DNA from: Sphingobium sp. JS3065
GTDB lineage: Bacteria; Pseudomonadota; Alphaproteobacteria; Sphingomonadales; Sphingomonadaceae
Length of the DNA stretch: 64,000 nt
Reading direction: 5' to 3'
NCBI RefSeq assembly: GCF_026427355.1
Contig: NZ_CP102664.1
Coordinates: 2,848,501-2,912,500, forward strand
Under the pieces are notes generated by a model, which worked only from the letters and a program-made list of their open reading frames with translations, did not search any database and had not been told where the DNA came from. The translations under genes were made by a program, and so were the position numbers. Shown one piece after another: positions 58,093 to 64,000 of this stretch. Positions within the stretch are counted from its first letter, which is position 1. Every line of letters starts with the position of its first letter.

Positions 58093-58234
58093 GAACGTCT
58101 CCGAAAATGCTTTGCGGTCGAACGACCGTATAATAGCAGAATGGCGACCTGAAACGGCCGCGTCCACCCCCAACTATTTTACAATGAAAAAGCGCGTTTC
58201 CTTGATCCATCTTTATCGTTAAAGGCGCTGCCCC

Positions 58235-59512
58235 ATGGCCAAGACAGAAACGCCGCGTCCAAAGACCCCCAATGCTGTGCGCGGCACGCAGGATATGCTG
58301 GGCGGCACCGCCGAAGCGTTCCAGGAACGCTTCGCGCATGTCGTCGCGACTTTCGAGAGGGTGCGGAAGCTCTACGGGTTCCAGCGGGTGGAGGTGCCCG
58401 TCTTCGAATCGACGGCGGTGTTCGCCCGCTCGCTGGGCGAAAGCACGGACGTCGTTTCGAAGGAAATGTACACGTTCGAGGATCGCGGCGGCGACAGCAT
58501 CACCCTGCGCCCGGAATTCACGGCGGGCATATCCCGCGCCTATATCACCGAAGGCTGGCAGCAATATGCGCCGCTGAAAGTCGCGACCCACGGTCCGCTC
58601 TTCCGTTACGAACGCCCGCAAAAGGGCCGTTTCCGCCAGTTCCACCAACTCGACGCCGAAATCATCGGCGCGGGCGAGCCGGGCGCGGACGTGGAATTGC
58701 TGGTGCTGGCCGACCAGTTGCTGCGCGAGTTGGGCGTGTCGGAGGGCGTGACGCTCAACCTCAACACGCTGGGCGACGCGGCAAGCCGCGAAGCCTGGCG
58801 CGCCGCGCTGATCGCTCATTTCGAGGCGCATCGCGGCGAATTGTCGGAAGAGAGTATCGACCGCCTGCACCGCAACCCGCTGCGCATCCTGGACAGCAAG
58901 GATCCCCGCGACCGCCCGGTGGCGGACAGCGCGCCGGACATCGACGCCTATCTGACCGACGAAGCGCGCAGCTTCTTCGAAAAGGTGACGGCGGGCCTCG
59001 ACGCGGCGGGCGTGGCGTGGGAACGCAATGCCCGGTTGGTGCGCGGTCTGGATTATTACCGCCACACCGCGTTCGAGTTCATCACCGACCGCCTCGGCGC
59101 GCAGGGCACGGTATTGGGCGGCGGGCGCTATGACGGGCTGATCGAGAATCTCGGCGGCCCCTCCACCCCGGCGGTCGGCTGGGCGGCGGGGATCGAGCGG
59201 CTGGCGATGCTGGTGGATTCGCCGGAGATTTCTGGCCCCACCGTTGCCGTCATCCCCATGGGCGAAGCGGCCGAGGTCAAGGCGACTGGCATCGTTGCCG
59301 ATCTGCGCCGTGCCGGTGTCGCCTGCGACATGGGCTATCGCGGCAATATGAAGAAGCGGATGCAGCGGGCCAATGCTTCGGGTGCGGCCTGGGCGGTGAT
59401 CCTGGGCGACGATGAACTGGCGCGGGGCGAGGCGGCTGTCCGCAATCTCGGCACGGGCGAGCAGGAAGCCGTCGCCCTGGATGCATTGATCGGGAAGCTG
59501 ACGGCCCTCTGA
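58235..59512 (+). CDS. hisS: Histidyl-tRNA synthetase
   Basis: Class II synthetase charging tRNA-His. Motif 1 region opens [12 protein letters not shown]; motif 2 is [20 protein letters not shown]; the histidine-binding loop is [14 protein letters not shown] (near residues 268-281). The C-terminal anticodon-binding domain ends with [15 protein letters not shown]. 425 residues. The TGA stop shares bases with the prfA start (TGATG), so hisS-prfA-prmC form one unit. It is divergent from the M61 gene across a 142-bp gap containing several AT-rich stretches, for example around TTTTACAATGAAAAAG, that may hold its promoter. Confidence 0.98.
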   Translation: MAKTETPRPKTPNAVRGTQDMLGGTAEAFQERFAHVVATFERVRKLYGFQRVEVPVFESTAVFARSLGESTDVVSKEMYTFEDRGGDSITLRPEFTAGISRAYITEGWQQYAPLKVATHGPLFRYERPQKGRFRQFHQLDAEIIGAGEPGADVELLVLADQLLRELGVSEGVTLNLNTLGDAASREAWRAALIAHFEAHRGELSEESIDRLHRNPLRILDSKDPRDRPVADSAPDIDAYLTDEARSFFEKVTAGLDAAGVAWERNARLVRGLDYYRHTAFEFITDRLGAQGTVLGGGRYDGLIENLGGPSTPAVGWAAGIERLAMLVDSPEISGPTVAVIPMGEAAEVKATGIVADLRRAGVACDMGYRGNMKKRMQRANASGAAWAVILGDDELARGEAAVRNLGTGEQEAVALDALIGKLTAL

Positions 59513-60603
59513 TGCACATCTCCGCCGAACGCATCGCGCAGATCGAGGCGCGCCGGGACGAGGTGCAGGCGTCGATGACGCGCGCCGACCTCGCGCCGGA
59601 GGAGTTTGTGCGGCTGTCGAAAGAATATGCGGAGATCGAGCCGGTGGCGAAGGCCGCCCATGAGGTCCGCCGTCTCCGCCAGGAACTGAGCGCGCTGGAA
59701 TTTATGGCGGGCGGCGAGGATGCGGACTCCGATCCGCTGATGCGCGAAATGGCGCAGGAGGAAATGCAACTGATCAAGAGTCAGTTGCCCGACGCCGAAC
59801 GCGCCCTCGCGCTGCAATTGCTGCCCAGGGACGCCGCCGACGCCCGCCCGGCCATGCTGGAAATCCGGGCGGGCACGGGCGGCGACGAAGCCGCCCTGTT
59901 CGCGGGTGACCTGTTCCGCATGTATCAGCGCTATGCCGACGCGCAGGGCTGGAAGATGGAACTCCTCTCCGCCAACGCATCCGAAGTGGGCGGTTTCAAG
60001 GAAGTCGTCGCCAGCGTCACCGGGGTCGGCGTCTTCGCCAAGCTGAAGTTCGAAAGCGGCGTCCACCGCGTCCAGCGCGTCCCCGTCACTGAAAGCGGCG
60101 GGCGCATCCACACATCGGCGGCGACCGTCGCGGTGCTGCCGGAACCGGAGGAGGTCGACGTCCAGATCGCCGACGGCGACCTCAAGATCGACATCTACCG
60201 CGCTTCGGGTGCTGGCGGGCAGCATGTCAACACCACCGATTCCGCCGTGCGCATCACGCACCTTCCTTCCGGCATCGTGGTGACGCAGCAGGATGAGCGA
60301 TCCCAGCACAAGAACAAGGCGAAGGCGATGCAGGTGCTGCGCGCCCGCATCTACGAAGTGGAACGCGAGCGCGCCCAGAGCGAACAGGCCGGGGCGCGCA
60401 AGGCGATGGTCGGATCGGGCGACCGGTCGGAGCGCATCCGTACCTATAATTTCCCGCAGGGCCGGGTGACGGACCACCGCATCAACCTGACGCTGCACCG
60501 CCTGCCCGAAATATTGGAGGGGACCGGCCTGTCCGAAGTCATCGACGCGCTGGTGGCGGAGGACGAAGCCGCCCGCCTGGCCCAACTGGACGGCGTGGCG
60601 TGA
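59512..60603 (+). CDS. prfA: Peptide chain release factor 1
   Basis: Recognises UAA and UAG stop codons and triggers peptide release. The GGQ motif is G235-G236-Q237 in [12 protein letters not shown]. The stop-codon-reading tripeptide region is PVT in [11 protein letters not shown], a normal RF1 variant. 363 residues. The ATG at 59512 overlaps the hisS stop by one base. prmC, which methylates the GGQ glutamine, is next, separated by 79 bp containing a GC-rich hairpin repeat. Confidence 0.98.
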   Translation: MHISAERIAQIEARRDEVQASMTRADLAPEEFVRLSKEYAEIEPVAKAAHEVRRLRQELSALEFMAGGEDADSDPLMREMAQEEMQLIKSQLPDAERALALQLLPRDAADARPAMLEIRAGTGGDEAALFAGDLFRMYQRYADAQGWKMELLSANASEVGGFKEVVASVTGVGVFAKLKFESGVHRVQRVPVTESGGRIHTSAATVAVLPEPEEVDVQIADGDLKIDIYRASGAGGQHVNTTDSAVRITHLPSGIVVTQQDERSQHKNKAKAMQVLRARIYEVERERAQSEQAGARKAMVGSGDRSERIRTYNFPQGRVTDHRINLTLHRLPEILEGTGLSEVIDALVAEDEAARLAQLDGVA

Positions 60604-60606
60604 CCC

Positions 60607-60668
60607 TTCCCTTCCTCCCCTCCCTTCCGGGGAGGGGCCGGGGGTGGGTAGCGAGCGAAGCGAGCCAG
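60607..60668. repeat. GC-rich hairpin repeat between prfA and prmC
   Basis: CCCCTCCC pairs with GGGAGGGG (about 60617-60637) around TTCCG, followed by GCCGGGGGTGGGTAGCGAGCGAAGCGAGC, whose end holds a small GCGAGC...GCGAGC repeat. Fills most of the 79 bp before prmC; another short palindromic unit resembling families B and C in composition but not in sequence. Confidence 0.55.
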
Positions 60669-60682
60669 CGGAACGGGAAAAT

Positions 60683-61513
60683 ATGACCACAATCCCCGAA
60701 ACCCTCCGCGCCGCCACCGAACGCCTGGCCCCTGTCAGCGCCACCCCGCGCCTCGACGCGGAACTGCTCCTTGCCCACGCGCTCCAGATCGACCGCAACG
60801 ACCTGCTGATGCGCCAGCGCGACCTCAGCGTCCCGCCGGGTTTCGAAAGCCTCATCGAACGCCGCCTGACCGGCGAACCCATCGCCTATATCACCGGCAC
60901 CCGCGATTTCTGGACGATCAGCCTGCATGTCACGCCCGACGTCCTCATTCCCCGCCCGGACAGCGAAACGCTGATCGAGGCTGCCCTCGACCATTTCGGC
61001 GCGAAGGGGCCCGCCCATATACTCGATCTCGGCACCGGTTCCGGCGCGCTGCTGCTCGCCGCGCTCAGCCAATGGCCGCTGGCGAAAGGGACGGGGGTGG
61101 ATATTTCCCCCGCCGCCCTTGCCGTGGCGCAGGGCAATGCCGATCGCCTGGGCCTTGGCGAACGCGCCGGTTTCCGGCTCGGCGACTGGGCGGAAGGGCT
61201 GGACGGCCCCTTCGACCTGATCCTCATCAACCCGCCCTATATCGCCCGCGACGTCCCGCTTTCGGGCGATGTCCTCCATGAACCCGGCGGCGCCCTATTC
61301 GCTGGAGCGGAGGGGCTGGACGATTATCGCCGCATCGCCCCCATGCTGCCGCGCCTGTTGTCGCCCGGCGGCATGGCCGCGATGGAGATCGGCTATGACC
61401 AGCGCCTTTCCGTCTCCGCCCTGCTTGCCGATCAAGGACTTAGCGTTGCGGCGCGCCGGGATCTGGCGGGGCATGACCGCTGTTTGGTCGCAACGCCGGT
61501 TCCCCCCATTTGA
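60683..61513 (+). CDS. prmC: Release-factor glutamine N5-methyltransferase PrmC
   Basis: Methylates the GGQ glutamine of release factors 1 and 2. The N-terminal helical domain (about 1-85) is followed by a Rossmann methyltransferase domain with DLGTGSGALLL (115-125) and the catalytic NPPY (183-186). 276 residues. The ATG at 60683 follows GGGAAAATA; a longer reading frame starting inside the repeat at 60644 is unlikely. It is the third gene of hisS-prfA-prmC. Confidence 0.96.
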   Translation: MTTIPETLRAATERLAPVSATPRLDAELLLAHALQIDRNDLLMRQRDLSVPPGFESLIERRLTGEPIAYITGTRDFWTISLHVTPDVLIPRPDSETLIEAALDHFGAKGPAHILDLGTGSGALLLAALSQWPLAKGTGVDISPAALAVAQGNADRLGLGERAGFRLGDWAEGLDGPFDLILINPPYIARDVPLSGDVLHEPGGALFAGAEGLDDYRRIAPMLPRLLSPGGMAAMEIGYDQRLSVSALLADQGLSVAARRDLAGHDRCLVATPVPPI

Positions 61514-61832
61514 CCGGATGAACGGATTTGCGCCTGCACAAGCTAAAATTGCTTGGTTTATGCCCTGGAAGCCACTACATGGGGCTTAGGGACGGCACTA
61601 TCCTGAGGATTTGCTCTGTGGGGCGTAGCCGAGAAAAGGCCGTTTTCCCGCTCCTTCAAAGTCACGACGGCGCTGCTGCGCAGGCGCCTCTGGCAGGTCA
61701 AGGGCATAGACCGATCGCTCGGTCTCTGCCCGGCGGAGCCTTATCCGGCCCTGATGGTCAGGCCGTGTTGAAGGATGGCGACTGAACGGTGTTTTCAGTG
61801 AATGATGGCAAAGTGAACGCAAGGATCAGCTC
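61514..61832 (+). other. 319-bp structured gap ahead of the DUF4167 gene
   Basis: No convincing coding region. It contains several hairpins, the best being GGGCA-TA-GACCGA (61702-61714) against TCGGTC-TC-TGCCC (61719-61731) around a TCGC loop. A possible rightward promoter is TTGGTT (61554-61559), 17 bp, TACATG (61577-61582). It could be a long leader of the DUF4167 gene or a separate small RNA. Reading frames of 74 and 85 codons in this gap lack any recognisable feature. Confidence 0.45.
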
Positions 61833-62615
61833 TTGATCAACAACAGGCAGGCCGGCCGCCGGAATCGCGGCCGGAACAATAATGGCGGACGTCCCAATGG
61901 TGGCAACCGGGGCGGTGGTGACAACGGCAACCGGATCGACAACCGCGCACGCGGCAATGCGGCCCAGCTCCTTGAAAAATACAGGAATATGGCGCGCGAT
62001 TCCCAGATGGCGGGTGATCGGGTGAATGCGGAATATTATCTGCAATTCGCCGACCATTATTTCCGTGTCCTGGCCGACAACCGCGCCCGGCAGGAGGAGC
62101 AGCAACAGCGCTTCCGTCCCCGCGATGAGAATTTCGATGAGAATTTCGACGATTTCTACGCCGGCGATGAAGGCGGCGAGGATGTTCGCGTCGATCAAGC
62201 GCCCGACCGCGCCCAGGACTTCGAACGCCGCCGCGACGAGCCGCGCGATTATCGCGAGGGTCGAAACGACCGCAACCGGCGCGACCGCAACGATCGCAAC
62301 GAGCGGAATGATCGCAGCGACCGCCGCCGGGAACGTCCGGTAGACGAAATGGTGGCCGAGGAAGGCATGGAACAGGCCCGGCCCCAGATGGCCGCCGAAC
62401 CGGTCGCCCCGGAACCGCAGACCGAAGCGGAGCCTCGCGCCCGCCGCGGCCGTCCGCGCAAGGCGGCGGCGACGGACGAGGGGGAACAGCGCGGCCTGGA
62501 CCTCGCCGTGCTTCCGCCCTCGATCGGGCGCGCCGACAATGATGCCGAACCTGTCGCGGAAGCGCCGCGCAAGCGCACCCGCCGCGCCCGGCCCGCGGCC
62601 GAAGCCGCCGAATAA
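61833..62615 (+). CDS. DUF4167 family protein, low-complexity RNA-binding-like
   Basis: The conserved DUF4167 core is DNRARGNAAQLLEKYRNMARDSQMAGDRVNAEYYLQFADHYFRVL (about 35-80). The N terminus is rich in arginine, asparagine and glycine (NNRQAGRRNRGRNNNGG), and the region after about 130 is a run of arginine-aspartate-asparagine repeats (RNDRNRRDRNDRNER), then an alanine- and arginine-rich tail. Such composition suggests RNA binding or condensate-like behaviour, but no function is established. 260 residues. The TTG at 61833 is preceded by AAGGA with 8-nt spacing, supporting it over in-frame alternatives. Confidence 0.9.
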   Translation: MINNRQAGRRNRGRNNNGGRPNGGNRGGGDNGNRIDNRARGNAAQLLEKYRNMARDSQMAGDRVNAEYYLQFADHYFRVLADNRARQEEQQQRFRPRDENFDENFDDFYAGDEGGEDVRVDQAPDRAQDFERRRDEPRDYREGRNDRNRRDRNDRNERNDRSDRRRERPVDEMVAEEGMEQARPQMAAEPVAPEPQTEAEPRARRGRPRKAAATDEGEQRGLDLAVLPPSIGRADNDAEPVAEAPRKRTRRARPAAEAAE

Positions 62616-62652
62616 GGCTCCACCCGCCCCGATGGCGGGATGAGCGTGAAAA

Positions 62653-62688
62653 AAAAGGGGGACAGCGCCATCGCGCCGTCCCCTTTTT
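62653..62688. terminator. Bidirectional terminator after the DUF4167 gene
   Basis: AAAAGGGGGACAGCGC pairs with GCGCCGTCCCCTTTTT except one mismatch, with A-runs on the left and T-runs on the right. It can end both the DUF4167 message and the convergent thioesterase message. Confidence 0.85.
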
Positions 62689-62715
62689 CATGCCTTCGGC
62701 AGCGCCGCCGAGCGA

Positions 62716-63093
62716 TCAGGCGGTGGGCAGGGGACGCGGCCGGTGCTTTTCGTCCAGGGCGACGAAGGTGAACAGGCCGCTTGTCAGTTCGACCTTCGTG
62801 GCTTGCCGCCCCCGCGTCGCGACGACATCGATCCGGATGGCGACCGACGACCGTCCCCGCCGCTCCTCATGGGCATAGACCGACACGATATCGCCCAGCA
62901 GGATCGGGGCGATGAATGTCATGCTTTCGATCGCCACCGTCGCGACCGGCCCCTGCGCGATCCGCGTGGCGACGATGCCGCCCGCTATATCCATCTGGCT
63001 GAGCACCCAGCCGCCGAAGATATGCCCGTTGGCGTTGATGTCCGTGATGTGCGGCACCACCCGCAACACCACTTCGCTCCTTTGTTCAGTCAT
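62716..63093 (-). CDS. YciA-type acyl-CoA thioesterase
   Basis: Hotdog-fold thioesterase that hydrolyses acyl-CoA. It opens VLRVVPHITDINANGHIFGGWVLSQMDIAGGIVA, with the HIFGGW motif and the catalytic aspartate in QMD. 125 residues, the YciA class. The ATG at 63093 overlaps the next upstream gene, so translation is coupled. Typical substrates are medium to long acyl-CoA, though specificity cannot be read here. Confidence 0.94.
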   Translation of the reverse strand: MTEQRSEVVLRVVPHITDINANGHIFGGWVLSQMDIAGGIVATRIAQGPVATVAIESMTFIAPILLGDIVSVYAHEERRGRSSVAIRIDVVATRGRQATKVELTSGLFTFVALDEKHRPRPLPTA

Positions 63094-63385
63094 CTGTGGA
63101 AACCTCGTCTTTCATCCTGTCCAGAATCTGTTCGTCATGTCCGGTCCCGCTGGACAGAAATGCCAGCGCCATCAGACCCGTCCCCAGCATGAAGGTCAAC
63201 CAGACTCCCAATATGGTCGCGATGACCATGTGGATCGGCATCGGCCCCGCCCACCAGCGCAGGAACAGCAACGCCGCCCCCACGCACAGCGCGCCGCCCA
63301 GCGCCATCCATCCCATGATGCGGCGGAATCGCCGCCAGGCGGTTCTTGCGATCTCCGGATCATCGAGGGCTTGTTTGCGCGTCAT
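63086..63385 (-). CDS. Small two-helix membrane protein
   Basis: A 99-residue protein with two hydrophobic segments (WMALGGALCVGAALLFLRWW at about 26-45 and MVIATILGVWLTFMLGTGLMALAFL at about 53-77). It starts MTRKQALDDPEIARTAW; the ATG at 63385 follows AAAGGAAAGGG. The soluble C-terminal tail is acidic (DEQILDRMKDE). I do not recognise a named family. It overlaps the thioesterase start by 8 bp and the two form a small unit. Confidence 0.82.
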   Translation of the reverse strand: MTRKQALDDPEIARTAWRRFRRIMGWMALGGALCVGAALLFLRWWAGPMPIHMVIATILGVWLTFMLGTGLMALAFLSSGTGHDEQILDRMKDEVSTDD

Positions 63386-63459
63386 CCCTTTCCTTTGGGG
63401 TGTGAAAGTGGGATCATCAAGGGACTGAGGCATTTGGTCGACAGGGAGGGAGATGGATC

Positions 63460-63888
63460 ATGACGATCGCGGTGATTTTGCAACGCAAGGGACAGGATGT
63501 CGTCCAGGCGCAATCGAGCGACACGGTCCTTTCCGTGGTGCAATTGCTGGCCCAGCGGCGGATCGGCTGCGTGCCGGTGGTGGACGACGGCAAGGTGGTC
63601 GGCATCTTCTCCGAACGCGACCTGGTCTATCGCGTGGCGCGGGAAGGCGCGGCGGTGCTGGAACGCCCGGTGGGCGAGATCATGACCGCCCCGGCCATCA
63701 CCACGGATGAACGGACGCCCGTCATCCACTGCCTGTCGCTGATGACGAAGCGGCGCATTCGGCACTTGCCCGTCGTGGTCGACGGCGCGCTGGTCGGGCT
63801 GGTATCGATCGGCGACCTTGTGAAGTTCCGCATCGACAGCATCGAATCGGAGGCGGCCTCCCTGCGCGACTATATCCAGACGGCCTGA
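63460..63888 (+). CDS. CBS-domain pair protein
   Basis: A 142-residue protein consisting of two CBS motifs in tandem (about 8-65 and 72-130), each with the pattern GCVPVVDDGKVVGIFSERDLV or RHLPVVVDGALVGLVSIGDLV. Such stand-alone pairs bind adenosine nucleotides and regulate partners. The ATG at 63460 follows GGGAGG. Divergent from the small membrane protein. A partner is not identifiable in this window. Confidence 0.93.
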   Translation: MTIAVILQRKGQDVVQAQSSDTVLSVVQLLAQRRIGCVPVVDDGKVVGIFSERDLVYRVAREGAAVLERPVGEIMTAPAITTDERTPVIHCLSLMTKRRIRHLPVVVDGALVGLVSIGDLVKFRIDSIESEAASLRDYIQTA

Positions 63889-63894
63889 TCCGTT

Positions 63895-64000
63895 TCAGGC
63901 GGGCGCCTGCACCGGCGGCGCTCGCCGCACGATCAGCGCGACCAGTTCCATCAGCGTCCCGCGCGCGCACAGCGTCAGTGCGGCCAGAAAGACGAGGGCG
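63895..64000 (-). CDS. C-terminal end of a membrane protein (truncated by the window)
   Basis: The last 34 codons of a leftward gene before a TGA at 63895: ALVFLAALTLCARGTLMELVALIVRRAPP and a short tail. The sequence is hydrophobic then basic, as for the end of a last membrane helix with a cytoplasmic tail. The start is beyond position 64000. The family cannot be identified. Confidence 0.5.
   Translation of the reverse strand, partial: ALVFLAALTLCARGTLMELVALIVRRAPPVQAPA

Noticed and set aside
61528..61785. 85-codon frame in the prmC-DUF4167 gap
   Set aside because: No ribosome site, no recognisable motif, and hairpins cross the frame; better treated as structured non-coding sequence.

Overview
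The window reads as an origin-proximal stretch of a high-GC alphaproteobacterial chromosome, most likely a sphingomonad (Sphingobium, Sphingomonas or Novosphingobium type). This rests on recalled gene families and gene order (DUF3576, DUF6489, DUF4167, DUF3572, LptE next to HolA, rho and mnmE-mnmG-rsmG-parA-parB), on frequent GTG and TTG starts in overlapping genes, and on short palindromic repeats of the kind seen between sphingomonad genes. No database search was possible. Nearly all of the window is housekeeping chromosome. I see no phage, insertion sequence, CRISPR array, toxin-antitoxin pair, restriction system or recognisable defence island, and no rRNA or tRNA gene.

Layout. 1-5.7 kb: a TonB-dependent receptor, yggS and thiE back to back with only 23 bp between start codons, an exported protein with a barrel-like tail, and a DUF3576 lipoprotein. 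5.8-15.1 kb: leuS-lptE-holA, msrB, a class A penicillin-binding protein, a retropepsin-like exported protease, and rho. 15.2-19.2 kb: a TerC-type membrane protein, a PhyH dioxygenase, a quinone oxidoreductase, a dienelactone hydrolase and a DUF6489 protein. 19.2-24.7 kb: the tRNA-modification and segregation block mnmE-mnmG-rsmG-parA-parB with three parS palindromes. 24.8-34.0 kb: pepN, a four-gene Mla-type lipid transport operon, a HAD phosphatase, a 2-hydroxyacid dehydrogenase and a cystathionine-synthase-like enzyme. 34.2-40.4 kb: an Lhr-like helicase, then gyrB-tag-lipoprotein. 40.5-46.8 kb: small lipoprotein, DUF1993, a YczE-like membrane protein facing a MocR regulator, htpX, a tiny DUF1674 gene, an unknown gene and galU. 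46.9-54.9 kb: two leftward operons, RsmB-type methyltransferase-PAS-rpe-heparinase and DUF3572-HAD-RidA-GDPD-acetyltransferase. 55.0-64.0 kb: divK, ppa, an M61 peptidase, hisS-prfA-prmC, DUF4167, a thioesterase, a small membrane protein, a CBS-pair protein, and the end of a truncated gene.

The genes mostly serve translation (leuS, hisS, prfA, prmC, mnmE/G, rsmG, RsmB-type methyltransferase), DNA topology and segregation (gyrB, parA/B, holA, divK), envelope upkeep (lptE, class A PBP, Mla-type ABC system, galU) and protein quality control (htpX, pepN, msrB). The parS cluster marks this as the likely centromere region, so oriC should be near but is not identified here.

The most interesting signals are non-coding: the parS cluster including two sites inside the rsmG reading frame, several families of inverted intergenic repeats (one copy can fold into a three-way junction), several start codons that look leaderless, a direct-repeat operator in the MocR/YczE gap, and a structured 319-bp gap ahead of the DUF4167 gene. 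I did not find a convincing new biological system. The non-coding signals are offered as candidates only.
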